64,000 nt of DNA from Torymus aiolomorphi (lineage: Eukaryota > Arthropoda > Insecta > Hymenoptera > Torymidae): assembly GCA_036365515.1 (NCBI GenBank), contig CM070873.1, positions 175,018,104 to 175,082,103 of the forward strand, read 5' to 3'. The notes beneath the pieces were generated by a model. It worked only from the letters and a program-made list of their open reading frames with translations. It was not told where the DNA came from and ran no database searches. Positions 56,390 through 64,000 of the stretch are shown here, piece by piece. The number at the start of each line of letters is the position of its first letter. Within the stretch, counting starts at the first letter, position 1. The position numbers and the translations under genes are program-made.

Positions 56390-56524
56390 ATGAAAAAACT
56401 CGCGCTAAATCAATTAATGTTTACAAATTTTAGCGAGAGTTCTCTCGAAATAATGTTTTTGGAAGTATATGCCGAGTATTTAACAATTCTAGAAAAAATT
56501 GTTGTTAGTGCGTTAGAAGTTTAA
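56390..56524 (+). CDS. Small ORF at Polinton 1 right end, unknown
   Basis: A 44-residue frame starting MKKLALNQLMFTNFSES and ending KIVVSALEV, followed by an ATAATAAAATGTATT polyadenylation-like stretch. No recognised family; the amino acid composition is plausible for a helical peptide. It may be chance. Confidence 0.2.
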   Translation: MKKLALNQLMFTNFSESSLEIMFLEVYAEYLTILEKIVVSALEV

Positions 56525-56576
56525 AAATGTACAAAAATAATTTTTTTTGTTTTATATAATAAAATGTATTTTACCT

Positions 56577-56660
56577 TATCACACTTTTTTATTTAAGGAC
56601 CCCTCCTTTATACCTACTCCTATTCATGCCCCCAACTTCTCATTACGCTAGTACGCATAT
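56577..56660. repeat. Partial extra copy of the right terminal repeat
   Basis: CACTTTTTTATTTAAGGACCC CTCCTTTATACC... resembles the inner part of the terminal repeat at 56990-57060 (ATTTGCAGACCCCTCCTTTA) in the same orientation, so this end also carries a duplicated piece. A 90-residue frame across it (56626-56898) has no recognised similarity. Confidence 0.6.
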
Positions 56661-56939
56661 ATTTATATTTGCAGCATTATACATAAGTCATTCGTCGGAA
56701 GACCACCGACAAGGCAACATCATGGGGCCCCCGTTCAGCAAGCACCAGGCCAAACCAGAGGACAAAGAACCTCTCATTAGCAAGGCAGACAAGAAAGACT
56801 CTTGGACAAGCAAAAAAATTCTCCGCCACACCATTCCTTCTCCTTCCCAAAAAAAGATGGTTATTCAAAATATAACAAATAACAAACGGTCCCTTTAAGG
56901 ACAACATTTATGTTATGGAGAAAAAACTGTTCATAACAA

Positions 56940-57190
56940 TCGGGGCTTTTACCCCGTTTAAATAAATAAAAATTTATTTTTCCTCAACTTGCTTTTTTTT
57001 TATTTGCAGACCCCTCCTTTACACCAACTCCCTATTCCCACCCCCAAATTTCTCATTGTGAACACACACACGCACACACACACGCGCGCGCACGCACACA
57101 CACGGTCTATATAGCGAGTGGCCTCGCTCCAGCACCCCATGGGTCTTTATGGTGTAGCGCGTATAGCCAAAGGTCTCGTCCCCCACCACC
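56940..57190. repeat. Polinton 1 right terminal inverted repeat
   Basis: Complement of 41151-41402, ending at CCCCCACCACCG, where the match to the left end stops. It includes the CACACACGCGCGCG tract and ATGGGTCTTTATGGTGTAGC. Confidence 0.92.
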
Positions 57191-57461
57191 GCTAGAAATT
57201 TTCACTAATTTTGAAGACTTTTTATTAACAATTATTTAAGTTATTGTTAAAAGAGTGGTTAAATATATACAAAACTCAAAAGGTTCCAGGCGTTGAAATT
57301 TTTGTCATAGCCTTTTGGGGTTGAACATACATCATTCTTATAGTAAAAACTCAAAATGTACACGCTGATATATGATCTAAAGTGAATACTTATTTATTTG
57401 GCTTATTGAAATGAATTTTTCAAAAATAAACATTAAAAAGTTTATTAAATGTTAAACTTAT

Positions 57462-57582
57462 TGCTTCCTCCTAAAGGAAGCTTTGTGATAGTAATTTTTT
57501 GAGTTGTTGTAAAAACATGGTATAATTGATATTCGAGGTGTTAGGAACCAAAATACATGATTTTTGAAAAATGTCTGTATGG

Positions 57583-57631
<49 letters not shown>

Positions 57632-57640
57632 TAGTACCAC
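57462..57640. repeat. Second copy of the GCTTCCTCCTAAAGGAAGC hairpin repeat
   Basis: TTGCTTCCTCCTAAAGGAAG then CTTTGTGATAGTAA, followed by AAAATGTCTGTATGGATG and a (TG)n tract of about 45 bases, in the same order as at 4525-4690. The interval 57191-57461 is AT-rich with no gene. Confidence 0.7.
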
Positions 57641-57655
57641 TATAGTGAGACAGAT

Positions 57656-57875
57656 AGGTATCAGGTTACACTTCCGGTGTCATCTTCACGTGGGCACTTG
57701 GCTGAAGTGTTTATATAAACATCTCTTATCTTAAGTGTTTGTTTATATAAACAGTAGCAAAACAGTAGCAAAACAGTAGTTAATTAGTGTTTATTTATAT
57801 AAACAATGATTAATAGCCTATTGTTAATGAGCTACTGTTAAAGTGCCCACTTGATGGTGCCGTAACCTGATACCT
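57656..57875. mobile_element. 220-bp MITE-like inverted-repeat element between the Polintons
   Basis: AGGTATCAGGTTAC ... GTGGGCACTT at the left is inverse to AAGTGCCCAC ... GTAACCTGATACCT at the right. The interior has repeated GTGTTTATATAAAC and AAACAGTAGC phrases and no ORF. Confidence 0.8.
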
Positions 57876-57879
57876 CTGG

Positions 57880-58080
57880 GCGGGCTATAGCGGTCAGTGA
57901 TGTCTGCTGGTGCGCTATACCAGTCATGGCGCGCCCCACTCCTTGAGCAGTAGAGAGGGGGCGGACTACTCTATGCATACCTCTGCGCGCTATAGCGGTC
58001 AGTGATGCCTGCTGGCGCGCTATACCAGTCATGGCGCCGCCCCACTCCTTGAGCGCTGGCGCTATACCCGTCACGAGCTA
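57880..58080. repeat. 105-bp tandem repeat at the left end of Polinton 2
   Basis: CTATAGCGGTCAGTGATG followed by GCTGG.GCGCTATACCAGTC and CCCCACTCCTTGAGC occurs at 57884 and again at 57989, period 105, with a further partial copy after 58050. Confidence 0.88.
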
Positions 58081-58237
58081 TCCCCTTTCTCCACGGGCAG
58101 GTTGAGCGCTATATCGGGCGCGCGTGTACTCTCTCCGGACGGCGTGAGTGTATTGGTGTGTGGATTTGTGAGAGAGGAGGTGGATGCGAAGAAGTGGATA
58201 AAATAATTTTTAAATTAAAAAATATTAATTTTTATTT

Positions 58238-58540
58238 AACACACGCGAATGTACACATCGTTTCACACTGAATATTTATCATACATATAGATGGCGTTGC
58301 ACGCGTACACTCATGCAGGCGCATACAAACGAATATTACGCGGGCGCGAATGTACATATATATCGTTGCACACACACAAAGGACTATTTTACATACATAT
58401 AGGTGGCGTTGCACACACACACAGTCGGTAAATATAAGATCCCGTGAATGTACATATCGTTGCACGCACAAAGGAATATTTTAGATACATATAGGTGGCG
58501 TTGCACACGTACATATCCACACACAGTCGTTTCACACAGG
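58238..58540. repeat. Subterminal ~100-bp tandem repeat, three copies
   Basis: CGAATGTACA...ATCGTT.CAC and ACATATAGGTGGCGTTGCAC recur from about 58245, 58350 and 58445. The tract encodes only low-complexity frames. Confidence 0.75.
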
Positions 58541-58725
58541 CGTTTCACACACACACTACACTTTTTGCTGTTCTTGCTGGTGGTGGTGGTGGTGGTGGTG
58601 GTGCTGCAGCGATCACGACGGCGGCGATCGCGATCGCGGTGCGTCTATTTGTTGGAGGCATCCGCATGGACTATTTCTGTACATAGCGCACCTGAATTGG
58701 CTACAGCGCCAACACTGCTCCCACG

Positions 58726-58986
58726 TCAGGCCATCTGGATTGCGCCGTAGAGGGCGGAATATTGTTCTGCATGAACTGCAGCATGTTCCCCTGGCGGACT
58801 AGTTTGCTGTTGTTGTATTTGTTGTACTTGCTGCTGCTGCTGCTGTGCGATGGCCAGTATTTCTTCTTTAATATGCTCTACTTCTCGGGCGGTGCGGTTC
58901 ACACCCGCCCTGTAGCGCTCCAGTCGGTTGCGGGCGATGGTGAGCCGGTGCTGCAGAGTGGCAATTTTTCGTCTTGTTTGCTCCAT
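58726..58986 (-). CDS. Polinton 2 left-arm coiled-coil, Gln-rich protein
   Basis: An intact 86-residue frame. RRKIATLQHRLTIARNRLER and TAREVEHIKEEILAI form heptad-like repeats, followed by a Gln-rich stretch (QQQQQQVQQIQQQQ) and a short end. A comparable start exists in broken form in Polinton 1 (42652). A role as coiled-coil virion or regulatory protein is a guess; I recognise no family. Confidence 0.5.
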   Translation of the reverse strand: MEQTRRKIATLQHRLTIARNRLERYRAGVNRTAREVEHIKEEILAIAQQQQQQVQQIQQQQTSPPGEHAAVHAEQYSALYGAIQMA

Positions 58987-59157
58987 GGTCCGAGCAATAC
59001 TGGCGAGCGGCTATGCTGGCGGTACAGCATGATGTCGCGGGTGCCGACGGGTGCAGTGGTGGGGGCCTCGGTGGTGGGGGCCTCGCTGGTTGTGCAAATG
59101 GCGCTGGTGTCGTCGGTGGTGGTGGGGGCTCTATTAGCCTCACCCTGTATCCTGCTT

Positions 59158-59583
59158 TTATCGACGGCGATGCATGCGTAATGAGTACGGGCTTTGCCGT
59201 ATACGTCTCCTGCACCGTGTTCGTCTGCGCTGTCTCTCGATACGTAGCGAGTACACCCTTTGCTGCGTATCAGGAAGTTGTATACGACTCATGCATCGAG
59301 TCCGCACACGCTGCCTCTCGTTCTCTGGCCACGCTCCCAGGAGTACCGCTATATCCGCTGTTAGGCGGTCGTATACTTCTTGAGCATCTTGATTGTATTT
59401 TCGCTTGCTCCACAAGCACTGCGTGGTGCAATTTAAACACCGGACACTCTTGTTTTCTATGTTTTCAGTGAGCTGTTCGAGGTCTGGGTCGGAAGCGGCT
59501 ATGTTCTGATATATCTAGTATTGCTCATTGAAAACAGCTTGCAAAATACTTTCAATGAATTTAAAATTTTCTAGGGATTCCAT
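59158..59583 (-). pseudogene. Polinton 2 left-arm gene with Cys motif, one stop
   Basis: On the minus strand an ATG at 59583 (MESLENFKFIESILQ) runs through one TAG at 59515-59513 into NIAASDPDLEQLTENIENKS, then CLNCTTQC, WSKRKYNQDAQEVYDRLTAD and an Arg-rich tail. One in-frame stop breaks it. It lies where Polinton 1 has its 163-residue left-arm protein; homology is possible but weak. Confidence 0.45.
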
Positions 59584-60533
59584 GGTGCTGCTGCTGACGA
59601 TGACGACGGCGAGGATGTGTCCAGCTAAGCTTGGTTGGTACTGTGGTAGTGCAGTGCGCACCCCGCTCTTTTAAGTGTACGGGCGTGGAGGGTAGAGTGG
59701 GGAGCAACTGGCCAGGGCGAGGGAGTAAGTACGAGCGTTTCCTACAGAAACTTTCAGTTTTACAGTAGTGTTATAAGATTCTCGGGGAATAGTGTGAGCG
59801 ATGAAAAAGTACCCGATTAATCGCAGGGGTTTATGGTGGATAAAGAGATGAGAATCTGTCCAGGAGGACAGAGTAAGCACACACGTTTCCTACAGAAACT
59901 CTCGGTTTTACGATTTGTAGTATTAGGTCGAGAAAATTCTCAGAGAACAGCGTGGGTTGCGAAAAAAAAGTGCCAGAGCCTTGGGGCCACTTTTCAAGCG
60001 TTCTCAGGGCAAGACAATTTTTAGCCGTTGGTGTGCGCTCCGAAGAAAGTGACCTTCTCGGGGAAAGCCTGTACATTTTGTGAGGTATTTACGACGTACT
60101 TACGAGCGATAAACGAACTAGCAGACTCACAATGCTAGTCTGTATTTAGAGTTTTCTCTAATTTCGTCCGCCCGGGTGAGTAATCTTTTGTAAAACAATA
60201 CCCCCGACTGGAGCAACACAACGGGCTGTATAGTTTTTATCTCAAGTGCGCTTCTCGGCTTTCTCGCATCAATAGGGTCGTATTTTATGGTGCTGGTCCC
60301 ACGCACGTACGTTTGGGGAAGTGTTTTTTCTCAGCTGGAGTGACTGTATAGCGTTGCTATTTTTTCGATGTCCACTCTTTTTTCATAAGATATTTATTTT
60401 GACTCTCGGGAATGTTTCGAAGAAAATGTGCTCATGGGGTAGGGCGCTGTCGTCAACTTCTTCGAGATGACTAGATGACTAATTTTTTTATCATACGTTT
60501 GTTGGGGTGTGTTTCAAAGATGACGTGTGTGTG
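59584..60533. other. Upstream region of Polinton 2 with a ~148-bp duplication
   Basis: No gene. GTTTCCTACAGAAACTTTCA near 59738 and GTTTCCTACAGAAACTCTCG near 59884 mark two diverged tandem copies. The palindromic TTTCCTACAGAAA suggests a regulatory or structural repeat in front of the rightward genes. Confidence 0.5.
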
Positions 60534-60570
60534 TATAAGAAGCCCAAGCTCGCATGCGACGCGCTCAGTC
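60534..60570 (+). promoter_or_regulatory. TATA box and TCAGTC initiator, Polinton 2
   Basis: TATAAGA at 60534-60540 and TCAGTC with its A at 60567, 21 bases before the ATG at 60588. TCAGT is the arthropod initiator consensus. Arrangement matches Polinton 1 (43614-43651). Confidence 0.68.
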
Positions 60571-60587
60571 TATTCAGAAGTTTCGAG

Positions 60588-61882
60588 ATGGATAATCAGG
60601 CAAATAGTTCGTTGCGGAAAGCTGTGTTACAGCTCGCGGCTAGAGCCCGTCACGGCAGAAATCCCGCGTGGCTGCGGCGTTTACGGCGTATGTCGTGTGA
60701 AAACTTATCAGTGCAATTACGGCTACTACTAAGAATGGCAGGGTATCGCGCAATAGTGCGTCTTTACAACGCATTCGCTTGTTCGCGCGAAGTACAGACC
60801 GTCATTGAAGATGATGTCTTTGAGCGTCGATTAAGTGGATTGCCCGTGTTTCGCGGTATTGCGAATGCACGCGTGGAACGTTTAGGTAAGTCTAAAACTT
60901 TTTTTTTCAAAATAATTTTCCTTTACTTTTTTTTTATTTACATATTTTTATTTAGAGCTTACGAGAGCCTCATTCGTGATGATTCGGATACGGAACTATC
61001 CGATAGCTCGAGGGCGGCCAGCGATGAGACGCATTTCGAGCCAAGCGTGGCAGTCATGTCGCCGCAGCACTCGGCGCGCACGGCAGGTGTATTTAATCCT
61101 GTAGTGCGGCAACTCAACTTTGATTACACTGATACGGAGAGCGAAGGTGCGGCCGAGCAGCTGGTTGTCGCGGCCGACGTGCACAGGTCCGAAGATGACC
61201 ACCCCGAAGACGCCCAGCCCGAAAGCCCGTCGCTCATCGCGTGGGAGCATTTCGACGACAGCGACGACGACGAGGTCGGGCAGTCGGAGACGGAAGAGGA
61301 GCGAGTGGCGCGAATCGAGGTTGATAGGCGCCTAGAAGAGGTGCTGCACAGGGACCTCGAGATTGCCGACGCGCTTGAGATGTACGATCGGCCGCTAGTG
61401 ACAGAAGCAGAACGACGTCTTATCGCGAGCCATCCGCCCAACGTGAATGTCGAAGATAACAGCACAGCTGCAAACACTGTGCGCGTCGATCGTGAACGGC
61501 TGTTGACGGGTTTGCAAGGCGTGGCAAACATGGTTACCGCCGACTACAATCACAATTACCCGGCGCATCGCCGTGTCAACGAATGTAAGTAAAAATATAT
61601 GTATTTAAGAGCGTTTCTGATTTTGTTTTTAAAAAGTCAAATATTTTTATTATAGTTATCCGCACGCGCGATCTGATGTATCGGGAAATTAGTTCGTCGC
61701 TCCCCGATGTCGACGGTTTGCCGGAGTTATATGAGCAAATAGCGCATAATCCGCAGGCAACGATTCAGCGCTGGTCCCGCGACGTAGCGCAAGACGAGAC
61801 TTCGGCGTTATATACCGACGCAAACATCAGAGATCTTATAGCGCGATTACTCGAAAGTTTTGCCGGTTATTCCGAGCCTTAA
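60588..61882 (+). CDS. Three-exon acidic protein gene of Polinton 2 (intact)
   Basis: Exon 1 60588-60885, intron 60886-60957, exon 2 60958-61584, intron 61585-61655, exon 3 61656-61882. Donors are GGTAAGTC and TGTAAGTA, acceptors TTTAGAG and TTATAG; both junctions are phase 1, as in Polinton 1. Exon 1 is basic with LRLLLRMAGYRAIVRLYNAF; exon 2 is acidic with FDDSDDDEVGQSETEEE and EEVLHRDLEIADALEMY; exon 3 has ELYEQIAHNPQATIQRW and LYTDANIRDLIARLLESF. The first intron is 72 bases, a multiple of three and without stops, so unspliced RNA also stays in frame. No lesion is seen. No known domain; the acidic/basic split suggests nucleic acid or protein binding. Confidence 0.72.
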
Positions 61883-61957
61883 ATGTAAAAAAAATCAGAA
61901 ACGTTTAAAAATAAAAAAGTTAAGAAAATATAATTTGTTTTTTACTTTTTTATTTAG

Positions 61958-64000
61958 CGAGTCCCGAGGTCCATTCCCTGTCGCCGCAGGTAGGTGGCGG
62001 CGTTTATAGCAGCAGCAGCAGCGTGGCGGCCAGCCTCGAGAACAATGAAGTTATACAGTGCGGCGGCGAGCGCTTCATCGTTGCAGCCAAGGGGCAACAG
62101 TACCTGCGGCGGTTTGGTGTCCAAGGGCGCACGATTAGTTTTAGAATAGCTGAACCGCGTGAGGGAGAAAATGTTGTATTATGGATGGAAGCGGCGGTTA
62201 GCGATATCCATAACTACATAACGGAGCATGTTCCGGGTAATAATTTAATCAGTGTGAGCGTACGAAGCGAGCGGTTTGCGCAAGGTCTCGGTGGGCTCTC
62301 GTTCAGACCTATCGAAAATTTCATCATCGCTGATTTATGGAATCTAATTAGTTCCATATGTCAGAGTAATGAGATTATAGGCATTGACGACACGTTTATT
62401 TTACAAGCTTATTACGTTGAAATGCCTGTTGGCGCAGGTAGAATGCGCGCGAAAGGAGCTCTGACGGCGACCAGCCTTCAGAAGCGCTCAATAGTGACTA
62501 TACAAAATGACGCCGATAATTTCTGTTTACCGCGCGCACTCGTAGTGGCGAAAGCCCACTTGGTGCTTAAGGGGCGGGATTGCGCGGAGGCCCGTAAAGA
62601 GTGGAAAAACATACGCGATTCACGTCGCGCCCTGCAGAAACAACGCGCGGAAAAACTCGTGGGTGACGCTGGTGTGTTTTTACCGCGCGAGGGGTGTGGG
62701 TTTCGCGAGCTGTTGGCGTTTCAAAATTTTTTTGTCCCGTCGGGAATCGCGATCGTTGTTTCGAAATTGAAAATTTTGGTAATGGCGATGCTCCGCTTTT
62801 CGACGGCCGAAACACGTTCGAAGAATTAAATATTCCTCTTCACGGTGTAATTTATTTAATTTTTGAAGAGCGGCGGCGTCATTTCAACGTAATTACGAAT
62901 TTGTTTGCTGCGGCTGGCGCGCGGTTTTTTTGTTCTTATTGGAACAAAGGGTATCGCTGTGTCGACCAACACACTTGTCCGCGTACTTGTCAATGTTGTT
63001 TCGTAAGACCGCCCTGTAGGAGCGACGGCGTGGAAATGATTGAGTGTGCAGACTGCTAGCGCAAATTCTTTGGACACGAATGTTTTGCGAAACACAAGCA
63101 GCTGGGGTCATACAAAAAAATAATAAGAGAGTCTGCGACGTCGTGCGCCTGTGTGCACACTGCTTAAAGATCGTGAATATTTTCAGACGGCAACACGAGT
63201 GCGGTGTCGGTTACTGTAAGCAATGCATGGAACACCATCCGTTTAACGATCAGTGCTTCATGCAGCCTATTATTGAAAATGACGCGACTAAAAAATATTT
63301 GTATATTTTTTATGATTTTGAAACACGCCAGGACACACCGTACGCTCAAAACATAAAGCTTCACGTGCCGAATCTGTGCGTCGCGCATCAGGTCTGTACC
63401 GACTGCATGGCTATCGACGATATCAAAATTATCTGCAACACATGCGGGGCTCGCGAGTTTGTTTTTACGCGGGATCCGGTGAGAGAGCTGTTAGGTTTGT
63501 GCATTCGGGTAAACACTGCTTTCGCGGAAATTATATGCATCGCCCACAATGCCAAAGCTTTTGACGCGCAATTTATTCTAAAAGAGCTGGCCGAGAATCC
63601 CGAGTATAGCTCGCCCAGCGTCATTTTGAGCGGTCAAAATGTAACACTGCTTAAATATGGCCGCACCAAATTCATCGATAGCATAAATTACTTTCAGATG
63701 AAATTAAGCGCGTTGCCAGTGACCTTTGGTTTACCGGAGAGCGTTAAAAAGGGCTATATTTCTCATCTGTTTAACACTCTCGCCGCTCGGGACTACATCG
63801 GTCCTCTACCGTCCGTTGAGTTTTATGGCCCTGACTCGATGAGCGTAGCCGCTCGTGAGGATTTTCTTGCCTGGCACCGTGAAACGAGTCCGGACTATAT
63901 ATTCGACATGAAAAAGAAGATTGTCGTGTACTGTCAAATGGATGTAGAAATTCTCAGGCGGGCATGCATACAATTTCGGAAAATTTTCCGCAGTATAGCG
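61958..64000 (+). pseudogene. polB: Polinton 2 protein-primed family B DNA polymerase, 5' part
   Basis: The frame opens at a 3' splice site (TTATTTAG ending 61957). Conserved residues shared with Polinton 1 (GERFIVAAKGQQY, GLGGLSFRPIENF) lie before the first in-frame ATG at 62185. Next are VEMPVGAGR and FCLPRALVVAKAHLVL. A one-base frameshift near 62760 leads to the zinc-ribbon region (62925-63260), with a TAG at 63057 and a one-base loss in an A-run at 63114-63120. Exonuclease motifs are DFETR (63314), HNAKAFDAQF (63544) and YCQMDVEILR (63929); the frame is open from 63122 to the window end. The catalytic palm lies beyond the window. Confidence 0.88.

Larger units (their letters stand above)
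41151..57190 (+). mobile_element. Polinton/Maverick element 1 (adintovirus-like), decayed, ~16 kb
   Basis: Inverted repeats at 41151-41402 and 56940-57190 enclose a family B polymerase, packaging ATPase, retroviral-type integrase, minor and major jelly-roll capsid proteins, adenain-like protease and several conserved small genes. This is the full hallmark set of Polintons, which are integrated virus-like elements. Left-arm genes point left; the rest point right. Most genes are broken, so it is a fossil. No 6-bp target duplication could be fixed because the outer ends differ. Confidence 0.95.
57876..64000 (+). mobile_element. Polinton/Maverick element 2, left part (right end outside window)
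   Basis: It has the same architecture as element 1: terminal tandem repeats, minus-strand left-arm genes, core promoter, three-exon acidic gene and polB, in the same orientation. The proteins are clearly diverged from element 1, so it is an independent insertion or lineage and not a recent duplication. The outer boundary is approximate. Confidence 0.85.

Noticed and set aside
58448..59471. Gly- and Val-rich plus-strand ORFs in Polinton 2 left arm
   Set aside because: They are antisense to Gln-rich and Pro-rich minus-strand sequence and follow simple repeats; the minus-strand frames have better start codons and a counterpart in element 1.
1..64000. tRNA or rRNA genes
   Set aside because: No cloverleaf with A and B boxes or rRNA core sequence was recognised by eye; a tRNAscan/Infernal run would be decisive.

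Overview
The window is arthropod, most likely insect, nuclear DNA made almost entirely of mobile elements. It is AT-rich with GC-rich islands and long (TA)n and (GT)n tracts. The coding capacity belongs to insect-type repeats: non-LTR retrotransposons, Ty3/gypsy, BEL/Pao, Penelope, two mariner/Tc1-like transposons, a further DDE transposon, and two Polinton/Maverick (adintovirus-like) elements. I recognise no ordinary host gene, tRNA, rRNA or CRISPR array. The species cannot be named from this sequence.

Layout: 1-3932 is a non-LTR element on the plus strand, entering from the window edge and ending in a (TCTAA)n tail. 3940-6009 is repeats and AT-rich DNA. 6010-12240 is a decayed gypsy-type element on the minus strand, whose pol is split by a GC-rich insertion (7281-8590) plus a 250-bp MITE. 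12240-14318 is repeats and unassigned DNA. 14319-28560 is a nest. Two pieces of one LINE family flank a 584-bp foldback hairpin and then a DDE transposon with terminal inverted repeats of nearly 1 kb. The transposase gene of that transposon is split by a 2.9-kb Tc1/mariner-like element, and its right repeat is split by a partial tandem BEL/Pao element. 28560-33400 holds a palindromic GC island, a Penelope remnant with hammerhead-like motifs, a 1.3-kb mariner and a set of (TA)n-separated foldback cassettes. 34090-35037 is a degraded unknown gene. 35336-39830 is a second LINE on the minus strand with ORF1 and ORF2.

The right third is the most informative. 41151-57190 is a nearly complete but decayed Polinton of about 16 kb. 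It has matching terminal inverted repeats, a protein-primed family B DNA polymerase, packaging ATPase, integrase, major and minor capsid proteins, an adenain-like protease and several conserved small genes. A second, diverged Polinton starts about 0.7 kb further on in the same orientation and runs off the window inside its polymerase exonuclease domain. Comparing the two shows a conserved three-exon acidic-protein gene just upstream of the polymerase, with a TATA box plus TCAGT/CCAGT initiator. Both polymerase reading frames start at a 3' splice site in the same phase as the last exon of that gene. In the second copy the conserved polymerase reading frame also has no ATG for its first 75 codons. 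This suggests the polymerase may be made by alternative splicing from the acidic-protein exons.

Most genes carry frameshifts and stops. Some frameshifts lie in homopolymers and could be sequencing errors; the substitutions and deletions are more likely real decay.
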